A stretch of DNA of 15,090 nucleotides from JBBREP01 sp036501845 (GCA_036501845.1 DASXZO010000134.1:1-15090), one strand, 5' to 3'; positions 8,350-15,066 are shown, counted from the first letter of the stretch. The notes: generated from the sequence alone by a model not told the origin. Program-made: numbers and translations.

Positions 8350-9048
8350 ATGATCGCTTCCGTGCATCTCGCTGACGTCGGCGTGGGGAAGGGTCTGGCC
8401 GCACAGCCGCGCACGCCGAAGCCGGCGCGCGTTCCCGGCCTGCGTTCGGCTCGCATCGGGTTCGGCGCACCGCTCGGGTCCGGCTTGTTGCCGAAGCCCG
8501 ACTTCGGGCGGTTGGCGATGGTCACGTTCTGGGACGACGACGCCGCGCTCGATCGCTTCGTCGATTCCGACTCGCTGGCGCGCACGTTCGCGAGGGGCTG
8601 GTCGGTGCGGCTCGCACCGTTGCGCGCTCATGGCACGTGGCCCGGCCTCGACGCCGGTATCCCGGTGAGCCGCAAGAGCGAATACGACGGTCCGGTCGCG
8701 GTGATCACACTCGGCCGGCTGCGGATCAGCCAGGGTGTGCGCTTCCTGCGCGCGAGCGCGAAGGCCGAGGCTGCAGTGCTGGCCGCGCCCGGACTGATCT
8801 TCGCGACCGGCTTCGGGAGTCCGCCGATCGTCAGCACGATCTCGTTGTGGGAGTCGCCGAGCGCGGTGGCGGCCTACGCGTATGACGTGGCGGGTACCCC
8901 ACATCCGGGCGCGATCCGTGAGGGCCGCCAGAAGCCGTTTCACAAGCAGGAGGCGTTCATCCGCTTCCGGCCGTACGCCTCGAGCGGATCACTCGGCGGC
9001 AAGAACCCGTTGGCCGGCGACTGGATGGAGCGCGCCGGAGTCGCCTGA
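8350..9048 (+). CDS. CrtA (spheroidene monooxygenase)-like protein
   Basis: The 232-residue product resembles spheroidene monooxygenase CrtA, a haem-dependent oxygenase that adds keto groups to acyclic carotenoids. Shared features, from memory of the family, are the early GFGAPLGSGLLPKPDFGRLAMV region, the WDDDAALDRF stretch, the central DGPVAVITLGRLRI strand, and the C-terminal pattern STISLWESPSAVAAYAYD, then TPHPGAIREGRQKPFHKQEAFIRF. The repeated layout fits a tandem ferredoxin-like (dimeric alpha/beta barrel) fold. H186 and H195 in the C-terminal part are candidate haem or metal ligands. No carotenoid gene is present in the window, so a carotenoid substrate is doubtful. It starts an operon and is followed after 15 bp by the G2D subunit-3-like gene. 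A strong GAGGAGG SD supports the ATG. Confidence 0.7.
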   Translation: MIASVHLADVGVGKGLAAQPRTPKPARVPGLRSARIGFGAPLGSGLLPKPDFGRLAMVTFWDDDAALDRFVDSDSLARTFARGWSVRLAPLRAHGTWPGLDAGIPVSRKSEYDGPVAVITLGRLRISQGVRFLRASAKAEAAVLAAPGLIFATGFGSPPIVSTISLWESPSAVAAYAYDVAGTPHPGAIREGRQKPFHKQEAFIRFRPYASSGSLGGKNPLAGDWMERAGVA

Positions 9049-9049
9049 C

Positions 9050-9055
9050 TACCCT
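9050..9055 (+). promoter_or_regulatory. Candidate internal -10 hexamer, TACCCT
   Basis: TACCCT matches TANNNT and ends 8 nt before the ATG at 9064, where no SD is seen. It could give a leaderless internal transcript for the GMC dehydrogenase pair. Coupling to the upstream gene (15-bp gap) is the alternative. Confidence 0.3.
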
Positions 9056-9063
9056 CCCGCCGG

Positions 9064-9648
9064 ATGAGCGGCTCGTACTGCTACCTCGATGAGCACGACG
9101 CCGCGGTGCTCGCGGCAGTCGTCGACCGGCTCGTGCCGCCGTTCGGAGCGCATCCGGGCGCGCGAGCACTGGGCGCGGTCGACTACATCGACGGCGCGCT
9201 CGGCGCCTTCGCCACTGATCCACCGCGCATCTGGGCGGGCGGCCCGTTCTCTGGTCGCCACGGCGGCGAGGCGAGCTTCCACCGTTTCACGCCGCTGACC
9301 CGCCTCGAGACGTTGGCGTGGCGCACGCGCATCGAAGGCTCGCGCGGCGATCCCCAGCGCGAATGGAACGGTCCGGTGCGCGGCTGGCAGGAGATCTACC
9401 GCGACGGCATCGACGCACTTGACGGCGATCCGGCCTTCGCAACGTGCACGCCGGCCGACCAGGATGTGCGGCTCGCGGCCGCGCCGCGCGACTTCCGTGA
9501 GCTCGTGTACGTGCACATCTGCGAGGCCTGCTACGGACCGCCCGAGTACGGCGGCAACCGCGACCTGCAGGGTTGGACGGCGATCGAGTTCCCCGGCGAC
9601 GTGCAGCCACGCGGCTGGACCGACGAAGAAGTGAGCGGAAGAGCATGA
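9064..9648 (+). CDS. Gluconate 2-dehydrogenase subunit 3 family protein
   Basis: This is a 194-residue small subunit of a GMC-type dehydrogenase (PF13618 type). The start, YLDEHDAAVLAAVVDRLVPP, is the usual opening helix of the family. The C-terminal block EACYGPPEYGGNRDLQGWTAIEFPGD, with its YGG-N-x-x-GW core, is the most conserved part. In described enzymes this subunit supports folding or export of the flavoprotein subunit and carries a Tat signal. Here no twin-arginine or hydrophobic leader is present, so this pair looks cytoplasmic. The stop overlaps the ATG of the GMC gene (ATGA, 9645-9648), which strongly supports a complex. The ATG at 9064 lacks an SD. Confidence 0.88.
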   Translation: MSGSYCYLDEHDAAVLAAVVDRLVPPFGAHPGARALGAVDYIDGALGAFATDPPRIWAGGPFSGRHGGEASFHRFTPLTRLETLAWRTRIEGSRGDPQREWNGPVRGWQEIYRDGIDALDGDPAFATCTPADQDVRLAAAPRDFRELVYVHICEACYGPPEYGGNRDLQGWTAIEFPGDVQPRGWTDEEVSGRA

Positions 9649-11426
9649 GCCCAGCGGGCGAGGAGCGACCGAGGAGCGACGTCGACCGTGCGAGCGGAGC
9701 GAGCGTCCAGGCGCCCCTCGGGGCGCGAGCGCATGCGAGCGGGGGTGCAGTCGATGCAGTGATCGTCGGCGCCGGTCCTGCCGGCGCGACCACTGCCGAC
9801 GTGCTCGCCAACGCGGGCTGGTCGGTGATGCTGCTCGAGAAGGGGCCGAACCGCCTCTTGTCACTCGACGCGCCGTACCCGTTGCTCGGACACCTGAGCA
9901 ACGACGAGATCAAGTTCTTCCGGCGCCACTTCCTCGGCCCCGACCCGTTGCTCGAGCCGCGCACGTATCGCCGCCGCGACGACGAGGGCGACCGCATCCA
10001 TGTGGGTGAGGTCAACAACCTGCCGAGCGGTGTGGGCGGCGGCGGCTTCCATGCCGACGCCAAGCTCCCACGCTTTCGCGAGGTCGACTTCCACGCGCGC
10101 TCTGAATACGGGCCGATCGACGGCGCCGACGTGGTCGACTGGCCACTCGAGTACGACGAGCTCGAGCCTTATTACACGGTGGCCGAACGGCTCGTCGGCG
10201 TGGCCGGCGATGCTGCCGCGAACCCGTTCGCGTCGTGGCGCTCGGGCGAGTATCCGATGCCACCCGGTGCCGACATGTACGGCGCGATTCTCACCACGAA
10301 CGCGGCGAGCGAGCTCGGGCTGAATCCGTACCGTGCGCCCACCGGCGTCAACAGCGTCGAGTACGACGGCCGGCCGGCATGCAATAACTGTGGGTTCTGC
10401 GGGCACTTCGGCTGCCCGATCGACGCCAAGGGTGACCCCGTCGCACCACTGCGCAGCGCGCTCGGCACCGGTCGGTGCGAGGTGGTTGCGAATTGCTATG
10501 TCGACGCGGTGCTTGTCGACGGGAGCGGTCGCACCGCAACTGGTGTGCGGGTGATCGACACCGAAACCGGCGACACGCGTGAGATCCGCGCCAAGCACGT
10601 GGTGCTCGCGGCCGGCGCGTTCGAGACGCCGCGCCTCATGTTGCGGTCGGGGGTGGGCAACTCGTCAGACCTGGTTGGCCGCTACCTCATGTACCACTTC
10701 CAGACGTTCGTGGTGGGCAGCTTCGACCATCGCCTGCACGGTCACCGCGGCCGTTCCGTGACGCACCTACACGACGACCACCTGGTGCCCGACACCACGT
10801 CGCTGCAGTACGCGCGCGAGCGGGGTCTGCCGTACTTCCGCGGCGGCATCGTGGAGCACGGTGGCGGCGGTCACCCGGTGATGGAAGGGATGTTCCTGCC
10901 TCACGGCGTGGCGCACACGCAGGGGATGCTCGAGTCGATGATGCGCGACAAGCTCTGGGCCTTCACGATGCAGGGCGAGGACCTGCCACAAGCGCAGAAC
11001 CGTGTCGACCTCGACCCGCAGGTGCGCGACGTGCACGGGCGATCGGCGGGGCGGGTCACCTACGACCCGCACCCGCACGACTTGGTGGCGTCGGAGTATG
11101 CCGCCGAGATCCTGAATCGCGTCATGCGCCAGGCCGGCGCGCAGTTCACGTTCACGGCGACGTCGCCGCCACTGCCCGACTCGCGCGGCGCGCGTTACAG
11201 CCCGGCGCCGAACTCGAAGCACACGATGGGAACCGCGCGCATGGGTGCTGACGCTCGTACGAGTGTGTTCGATCCGTGGCAGCGGAGCTGGGACGTGTCG
11301 AACCTGTTGTGCGCCGACTCGTCGGTGTTTCCCACATCCACCGGTTACGGCCCCACGCTCACGATCGTGGCGCTCGCCATCCGCATGGCGCGCGAGCTCG
11401 CGGGCCTACCGAAGCTCACATCGTAA
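9645..11426 (+). CDS. GMC-family FAD-dependent oxidoreductase with cysteine cluster
   Basis: This 593-residue flavoprotein is the large subunit matching the preceding gene. The FAD-binding motif VIVGAGPAGATTADVL (GAGPAG at 42-47) and the N-terminal GMC domain (with SGVGGGGFHA) lead to a C-terminal GMC domain with SKHTMGTARMG and CADSSVFPTSTGYGPTLTI. H526 matches the catalytic histidine. The second active-site position, usually Asn or His in the NP-LTI motif, is Gly569. C246, C249, C252 and C257 (CNNCGFCGHFGC) form a cluster that recalls the Fe-S site of FAD-glucose dehydrogenase alpha subunits. Residues 3-34 are a repeat-encoded, low-complexity leader with no export signal. The start is set by the ATGA overlap; no other ATG precedes the FAD motif. 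It probably oxidises a hydroxyl group of a sugar, sterol or alcohol; the substrate and electron acceptor are unknown. Confidence 0.92.
   Translation: MSPAGEERPRSDVDRASGASVQAPLGARAHASGGAVDAVIVGAGPAGATTADVLANAGWSVMLLEKGPNRLLSLDAPYPLLGHLSNDEIKFFRRHFLGPDPLLEPRTYRRRDDEGDRIHVGEVNNLPSGVGGGGFHADAKLPRFREVDFHARSEYGPIDGADVVDWPLEYDELEPYYTVAERLVGVAGDAAANPFASWRSGEYPMPPGADMYGAILTTNAASELGLNPYRAPTGVNSVEYDGRPACNNCGFCGHFGCPIDAKGDPVAPLRSALGTGRCEVVANCYVDAVLVDGSGRTATGVRVIDTETGDTREIRAKHVVLAAGAFETPRLMLRSGVGNSSDLVGRYLMYHFQTFVVGSFDHRLHGHRGRSVTHLHDDHLVPDTTSLQYARERGLPYFRGGIVEHGGGGHPVMEGMFLPHGVAHTQGMLESMMRDKLWAFTMQGEDLPQAQNRVDLDPQVRDVHGRSAGRVTYDPHPHDLVASEYAAEILNRVMRQAGAQFTFTATSPPLPDSRGARYSPAPNSKHTMGTARMGADARTSVFDPWQRSWDVSNLLCADSSVFPTSTGYGPTLTIVALAIRMARELAGLPKLTS
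9659..9749 (+). repeat. Repeat and palindrome cluster inside the GMC N-terminus
   Basis: CGAGGAGCGAC occurs twice in exact tandem (9659-9669, 9670-9680). It is followed by GCGAGCGGAGCGAGCG (9690-9705) and by a perfect hairpin GCGCCCC-TC-GGGGCGC (9711-9726). The stretch is translated in frame into a charged, low-complexity segment between Met1 and the FAD-binding strand. The 10-mer GAGCGACCGA (9663-9672) recurs at 8159-8168 beside the 83-bp palindrome. It looks like a short repeat element that landed in a coding region. Confidence 0.6.
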
Positions 11427-11446
11427 CGTCCCAACTGAGGAAGACC

Positions 11447-12091
11447 GTGGCTGTTTCGCTGGAAGCGCTTCGCGAGTTGGTCGATCCCCAGCACACCGCT
11501 GTGGTGCTGCAGGAAGTGCAGAACGGGGTGGTGGGGGAGCACTCGGTGCTGCCGCAACTCGCCGCGGCGGCGCAGTCGATCGACCTCGTCGGTCACTGCG
11601 CGCAGATCGCGGCACGCGGGCGCGAGGTCGGCGTGCCGGTGTTCCACTGCACGGCCGAGATGCGCGCCGACGGCATTGGCGCCAACCGCAACACGCGCCT
11701 GTTCGCCGCCACTGCCCGTTCCGGTGTGTCGATCGCTCCCAACACCGACGGCGCCGAGGTACCCCAAGCGATCGGTGTGGCACCGTCCGACGTGGTGCTC
11801 GCGCGCCATCACGGTGTGGGTCCGATGACAGGCACTCAGCTCGACCCGATGCTGCGCAACCTCGGAGTGACCACGATCGTGGGCGTCGGCGTGTCGCTGA
11901 ATCTCGGAATCTTCAATCTCACCCTCGATGCCATCAACCGCGGCTACTTCGTGGTGCTGCCACGCGACGCCGTGGCCGGGGTGCCGCTCGAATACGGAGA
12001 AGCCGTGCTCGCGAACTCGCTCGGCTTGCTCGCCACCCTCACGACGACACAGGTACTGCTCGACGCGTGGACGACCGCCCCCGAGGCGTGA
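11447..12091 (+). CDS. Isochorismatase-fold protein lacking the catalytic triad
   Basis: The 214-residue product has the fold landmarks of cysteine hydrolases in the isochorismatase superfamily: TAVVLQEVQNGVV near residue 17, GVPVFHCTAEMR, HGVGPMTGTQLDPMLRNLGVTTIVGVGVS and LDAINRGYFVVLPRDAVAGVP. All three catalytic positions differ by my alignment: Asp is Glu23, Lys is Arg120 and the nucleophilic Cys is Gly154 (NLGI where active members have NVCV). It is thus probably not a hydrolase and may bind a ligand or partner. GAGG 6 nt before the GTG at 11447 supports this start; the frame is open upstream, but that part is shadow of the GMC gene. It follows the GMC gene by 20 bp as the last gene of the operon. 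Its last 53 bp overlap the convergent MFS gene. Confidence 0.85.
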   Translation: MAVSLEALRELVDPQHTAVVLQEVQNGVVGEHSVLPQLAAAAQSIDLVGHCAQIAARGREVGVPVFHCTAEMRADGIGANRNTRLFAATARSGVSIAPNTDGAEVPQAIGVAPSDVVLARHHGVGPMTGTQLDPMLRNLGVTTIVGVGVSLNLGIFNLTLDAINRGYFVVLPRDAVAGVPLEYGEAVLANSLGLLATLTTTQVLLDAWTTAPEA

Positions 12092-13199
12092 ACGCGATCG
12101 CCGCGCATGCAGTCACACACAATCCGATGAGCGCGGTCACCGGAAGCGCGGGTGCGCCGAAGTGGTCGAGCAACGCGCCCATGCTGCCCGGGATCGCCAT
12201 GGTGCCGATCGCCGACCCGGCGAGATAGAGGCTCGTGATCGTGCCGGTAGCGGGCACGAGCGACTCCGAGAGCGACATCATCGCCGGGAACAGCGACGCG
12301 ATCCCGAGCCCGAACACGATCGTGCCGGTCCACACGGCAAACGTCGAGTCGCGGCCGGCGAGCAGCAACAGGAGCGCGGTGAGCGCCACCGCGTGATCGA
12401 TCGCGAGCGTGGTGACCGCGTCGAGGTGACGCGCCAGCCGCACCGACAGCAACCGCCCGACGGCGAACGCTCCGAGGAACGCGGCGCCCAGGTAGAGACC
12501 CTGCGCTCGATCGAATCCGCGCAGCGTCGCGTACGTGTAGATCCAGCCCGCGAACGCAAGCTCGACACCGACGTAGGCGAAGAAATACACGAACCCGAGT
12601 GCGGTGCGGGCGCGGGCGCCGCGCGGCACGCCGCGCCCGATGGCCACATGCGGGTTCGCGGGACTTCGCGTCGACGTCAGCATGATCGCCGCGACCACCG
12701 GGATCGCCGCGGCGACGATGTATCCCGTGTGCAATCCGTTCGTCCACGCCAGCGAGCGGTAGATGATGATCGGTGCCGCGACCGCGCCGATCGAGAACGA
12801 GGCGTGCAAGCCGTTGAGTGCGGCACCGCCGCCGTGTTTCCACAAGATCGCCGAGTTGCCCGGGATCTCCACCCATCCCGTGCCGAAACCGATGAGCGCC
12901 TCGATGCCCACGAGCGCGCCGAGCGAACCGGCGAACGGTACGAGCACGAGGCCGGCCGCCATCGCCAGCAGCCCGAAGCGCAACGCGGTGTGCACCTGGC
13001 GGCGCGCGATCCACTGCCCCGAGAGCACGATCCCGGCGAGGTAGCCCACGGCGCTGACGGTGAACAGCACGCCGATCGTGCCGTTGCTCGTGCCGGTGGT
13101 GTGGCGGAGCGTGGCGATCGACGGTCCGAGTACCAGCTGTGTGACGCCCATCGCAGCGAAGGTCGCGAAATAGGGCGCGTCGCGATCCCTCGGGGTCAC
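12039..13199 (-). CDS. MFS transporter
   Basis: This 386-residue integral membrane protein has about 11-12 hydrophobic segments arranged as two halves, typical of the major facilitator superfamily. The first segment (FATFAAMGVTQLVLGPSIATL) runs into TSNGTIGVLFTVSAVGYLAGIVLSG. A short basic motif near residue 65 (QWIARRQVHTALRFG) matches the loop 2-3 signature in position. A charged cytoplasmic linker with RGVPRGARAR separates the halves near residue 190-200, and the tail RGRSSTRRAVP is basic. The substrate is unknown. The start is GTG at 13199 without an SD; TAGACA ends 8 nt upstream. It is divergent from the amidohydrolase gene across a 96-bp region holding a 19-bp palindrome, so the two are probably co-regulated. 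The 3' end overlaps the isochorismatase-like gene by 53 bp. Confidence 0.9.
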   Translation of the reverse strand: MTPRDRDAPYFATFAAMGVTQLVLGPSIATLRHTTGTSNGTIGVLFTVSAVGYLAGIVLSGQWIARRQVHTALRFGLLAMAAGLVLVPFAGSLGALVGIEALIGFGTGWVEIPGNSAILWKHGGGAALNGLHASFSIGAVAAPIIIYRSLAWTNGLHTGYIVAAAIPVVAAIMLTSTRSPANPHVAIGRGVPRGARARTALGFVYFFAYVGVELAFAGWIYTYATLRGFDRAQGLYLGAAFLGAFAVGRLLSVRLARHLDAVTTLAIDHAVALTALLLLLAGRDSTFAVWTGTIVFGLGIASLFPAMMSLSESLVPATGTITSLYLAGSAIGTMAIPGSMGALLDHFGAPALPVTALIGLCVTACAAIAFTPRGRSSTRRAVPVSS

Positions 13200-13226
13200 G
13201 AAGCTGTTGTCTAGCCGCGCGCCTCA

Positions 13227-13245
13227 ATCTGACGACCTGTCAGAT
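13227..13245. promoter_or_regulatory. Perfect palindromic operator, ATCTGAC-N5-GTCAGAT
   Basis: ATCTGAC (13227-13233) and GTCAGAT (13239-13245) are perfect inverted copies around a 5-bp spacer GACCT. It sits between the divergent MFS and amidohydrolase genes, starts 28 bp from the MFS GTG, and covers the predicted -35 of the amidohydrolase promoter. Size and symmetry fit a dimeric TetR- or GntR-type repressor. No regulator gene is present in the window. Confidence 0.65.
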
Positions 13246-13257
13246 CGTCCGTAGACT
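13229..13257 (+). promoter_or_regulatory. Predicted promoter of the amidohydrolase gene
   Basis: CTGACG (13229-13234) as -35 and TAGACT (13252-13257) as -10 are separated by exactly 17 bp. Transcription would start near 13264 and give a leader of about 30 nt containing the SD AAGAGG (13285-13290), 5 nt before the GTG. The -35 lies inside the left arm of the palindrome, so binding there should repress. Confidence 0.55.
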
Positions 13258-13295
13258 TCCCACCGGCCCGTGAGCGAAGCGAACAAGAGGTAACA

Positions 13296-14504
13296 GTGGT
13301 TGAGATCCCCAAGATCATCTCCGTGGACGACCACGTGATCGAGCCCGGCGACGTGTGGACCAAGCGCCTGCCCGCGAAGTTCCAGGAGACCGGGCCGCGC
13401 ATCGTGCGGCGCAAGCTCAAGTCGATGAGCTACGTGGGCGGCAACTTCTCGTTCGAGGAAGCCGGCCCGGACGAGAAGGGCACCTACGCCGACTGGTGGT
13501 ACGTCGAGGACCTCCGTTACCCGCTCACGCGGCTCTCGGCCGCTGCGGGATACGAGCGCGACGAGATCACCGTCACGCCGATCACGATGGACGACATGCG
13601 GCCAGGTTGCTGGAACCAGGCCGACCGGCTGGCCGACATGGACGTGAACCATGTGGAGGCGAGCCTCTGTTTCCCGAGCTTCCCGCGCTTTTGCGGCCAA
13701 GCGTTCTACGAGCGCAAGGACCGCGAGCTCGGCGACCTCTGCGTGAAGGCGTACAACGACTGGATGCTCGACGAGTGGTGCGCGGGCACCAACGGCCGGC
13801 TCATCCCGCTGATCATCGTGCAGCTCTGGGACGCCGAACTCGCCGCGGCCGAGGTGCGCCGTAACGCGGCCAGGGGCTGCCGGGCGCTCACGTTCAGCGA
13901 GATCCCGCCGTTCCTCGGCTTGCCGTCGATCCACGACAAGGATCGTTTCTGGGACCCGCTCCTCCAGGCGTGCGAAGAGACCGGCACGGTGATCAACATG
14001 CACATCGGGTCGAGCTCGAAGATGCCGAGCACGTCGAAGGACGCGCCGGCGGCGGTCGGCAGCACACTCACGTACATGAACGCGGCGATGTCGCTCACCG
14101 ACTGGCTCTTGTCGGGCACGTTCGAGCGCTTCCCGAAGCTCAAGATCGCGTACAGCGAGGGCCAGATCGGCTGGATCCCCTACGTGCTCGAGCGGGCCGA
14201 CAAGGTGTGGGAGGACAACCGCGGTTGGGGCGGCGTGTCCGACATCGTGAAGCGGCCGCCGTCGGAGTACTACTTCTCCAACGTGTACGGCTGTTTCTTC
14301 GACGACCCGCACGGCCTGAAGAACATCGGTGCGGTCGGCGAGGACAACATCACGTTCGAGACCGACTACCCACACTCCGACAGCACGTGGCCGCACACCG
14401 AGAAGGTCGCGCTCGACATCATGGGTGACCTCACCCAGGAGCAGGTCGACAAGATCTGCCGCGGCAACGCGATCCGCATGCTCGACCTCGACTTCACTGT
14501 CTGA
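13296..14504 (+). CDS. Amidohydrolase 2 family metal-dependent hydrolase
   Basis: This 402-residue TIM-barrel protein belongs to the amidohydrolase-related family (PF04909), whose members hydrolyse or decarboxylate ring acids and related compounds using a bound metal. The N-terminal metal motif is ISVDDHVIEP (D11, D12, H13). Further candidate ligands are H236 in INMHIGSSSKMP and D357 in FETDYPHSDSTWP, a conserved end motif of the actinobacterial branch. NRGWGGVSDIVKRPPSEYYFSNVYG is also typical. The first motif is DDH where other members may have HxH or ExH, so the metal site is not fully predictable. It begins with GTG after AAGAGG. It is divergent from an MFS gene and shares the palindromic operator with it, which suggests uptake and breakdown of one compound. 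The substrate is unknown. Confidence 0.9.
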   Translation: MVEIPKIISVDDHVIEPGDVWTKRLPAKFQETGPRIVRRKLKSMSYVGGNFSFEEAGPDEKGTYADWWYVEDLRYPLTRLSAAAGYERDEITVTPITMDDMRPGCWNQADRLADMDVNHVEASLCFPSFPRFCGQAFYERKDRELGDLCVKAYNDWMLDEWCAGTNGRLIPLIIVQLWDAELAAAEVRRNAARGCRALTFSEIPPFLGLPSIHDKDRFWDPLLQACEETGTVINMHIGSSSKMPSTSKDAPAAVGSTLTYMNAAMSLTDWLLSGTFERFPKLKIAYSEGQIGWIPYVLERADKVWEDNRGWGGVSDIVKRPPSEYYFSNVYGCFFDDPHGLKNIGAVGEDNITFETDYPHSDSTWPHTEKVALDIMGDLTQEQVDKICRGNAIRMLDLDFTV

Positions 14505-14526
14505 GGCCGTACATTTGCGCTCCGGT

Positions 14527-15066
14527 ATGGGGCGCGTGCGTTCGACGATCACCACCACGGTCGCGCTCGCGTTCGTCGCTGCCGGGTTGCTCGGAGCATG
14601 CGGATCGCTACAACCCAAGCTCGACGGCAAGACGATCGCGCTCGGAGTGGAGCGCGACGCCAAGGTCAACTTCGAGGGCACGGGCGCGATCATCGGCACG
14701 GCGACGTGCCCGGCCGGCCGCGAGCAGCGCAAGGGCGACCGCTTCGATTGCCACATCACGATTGATCACCAAGCCGCGGTGTACTCGGTGCTGCAGACCG
14801 ACGGCCACGGCACGGTGAGCCCCACGCTCGCGAGCCACTTCGTGCTGTTCGCCACACTCGACGACCAGACGCTCGCGGTGCTGCGCCAGGATGGCCTGCC
14901 CGATGCCACCGTCGCGTGCGGCTACGCGCACGTGTGGATCGTGAACCCGCCCGCAAGCCGCGACTGCATCGTGACGCTGTCGGACCACAGCACCCACACT
15001 GCGCGAGTGTCGATCGCGGCCGACGGCGGCGTCCAGAACGTAAGTGTCCCGGGCCTCAACCCATGA
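14527..15066 (+). CDS. Lipoprotein with two DUF4333-like repeats
   Basis: This is a 179-residue predicted lipoprotein. A basic start (MGRVR) is followed by a hydrophobic stretch and the lipobox LLGAC, with lipidated Cys25, so it is exported and membrane-anchored. The mature part contains two copies of a small two-cysteine module resembling DUF4333. The first has C61 (ATCPAG) and C75 (RFDCHI), then SVLQTDGHGTVSP. The second has C131 (VACGY) and C147 (SRDCIV), then VSIAADGGVQNVSV. Each pair probably forms a disulfide. The function of such modules is not known to me. The ATG has no SD; TACATT ends 11 nt upstream, and a GTG three codons downstream is an alternative start. The gap to the amidohydrolase stop is only 22 bp, so co-transcription is likely. 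Confidence 0.8.
   Translation: MGRVRSTITTTVALAFVAAGLLGACGSLQPKLDGKTIALGVERDAKVNFEGTGAIIGTATCPAGREQRKGDRFDCHITIDHQAAVYSVLQTDGHGTVSPTLASHFVLFATLDDQTLAVLRQDGLPDATVACGYAHVWIVNPPASRDCIVTLSDHSTHTARVSIAADGGVQNVSVPGLNP

Noticed and set aside
8181..8375. Small plus-strand frame in the gap before the CrtA-like gene
   Set aside because: Its bases are explained by the nested palindrome and it overlaps the next gene. No SD and no recognisable protein sequence were seen.
9573..9644. Upstream in-frame extension of the GMC gene
   Set aside because: These codons overlap the well-conserved end of the subunit-3 gene in another frame. The ATGA overlap at 9645 gives the more natural start.
11944..13227. Second long minus-strand frame across the MFS gene
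   Set aside because: It is a frame-shifted shadow, very Arg-rich and without membrane segments. The frame at 12039-13199 shows the transmembrane pattern.
13224..14759. Long minus-strand open frame opposite the amidohydrolase
   Set aside because: The sense strand encodes a clear amidohydrolase-2 protein with SD and promoter. The antisense product is low-information and runs into the lipoprotein gene and the operator region.
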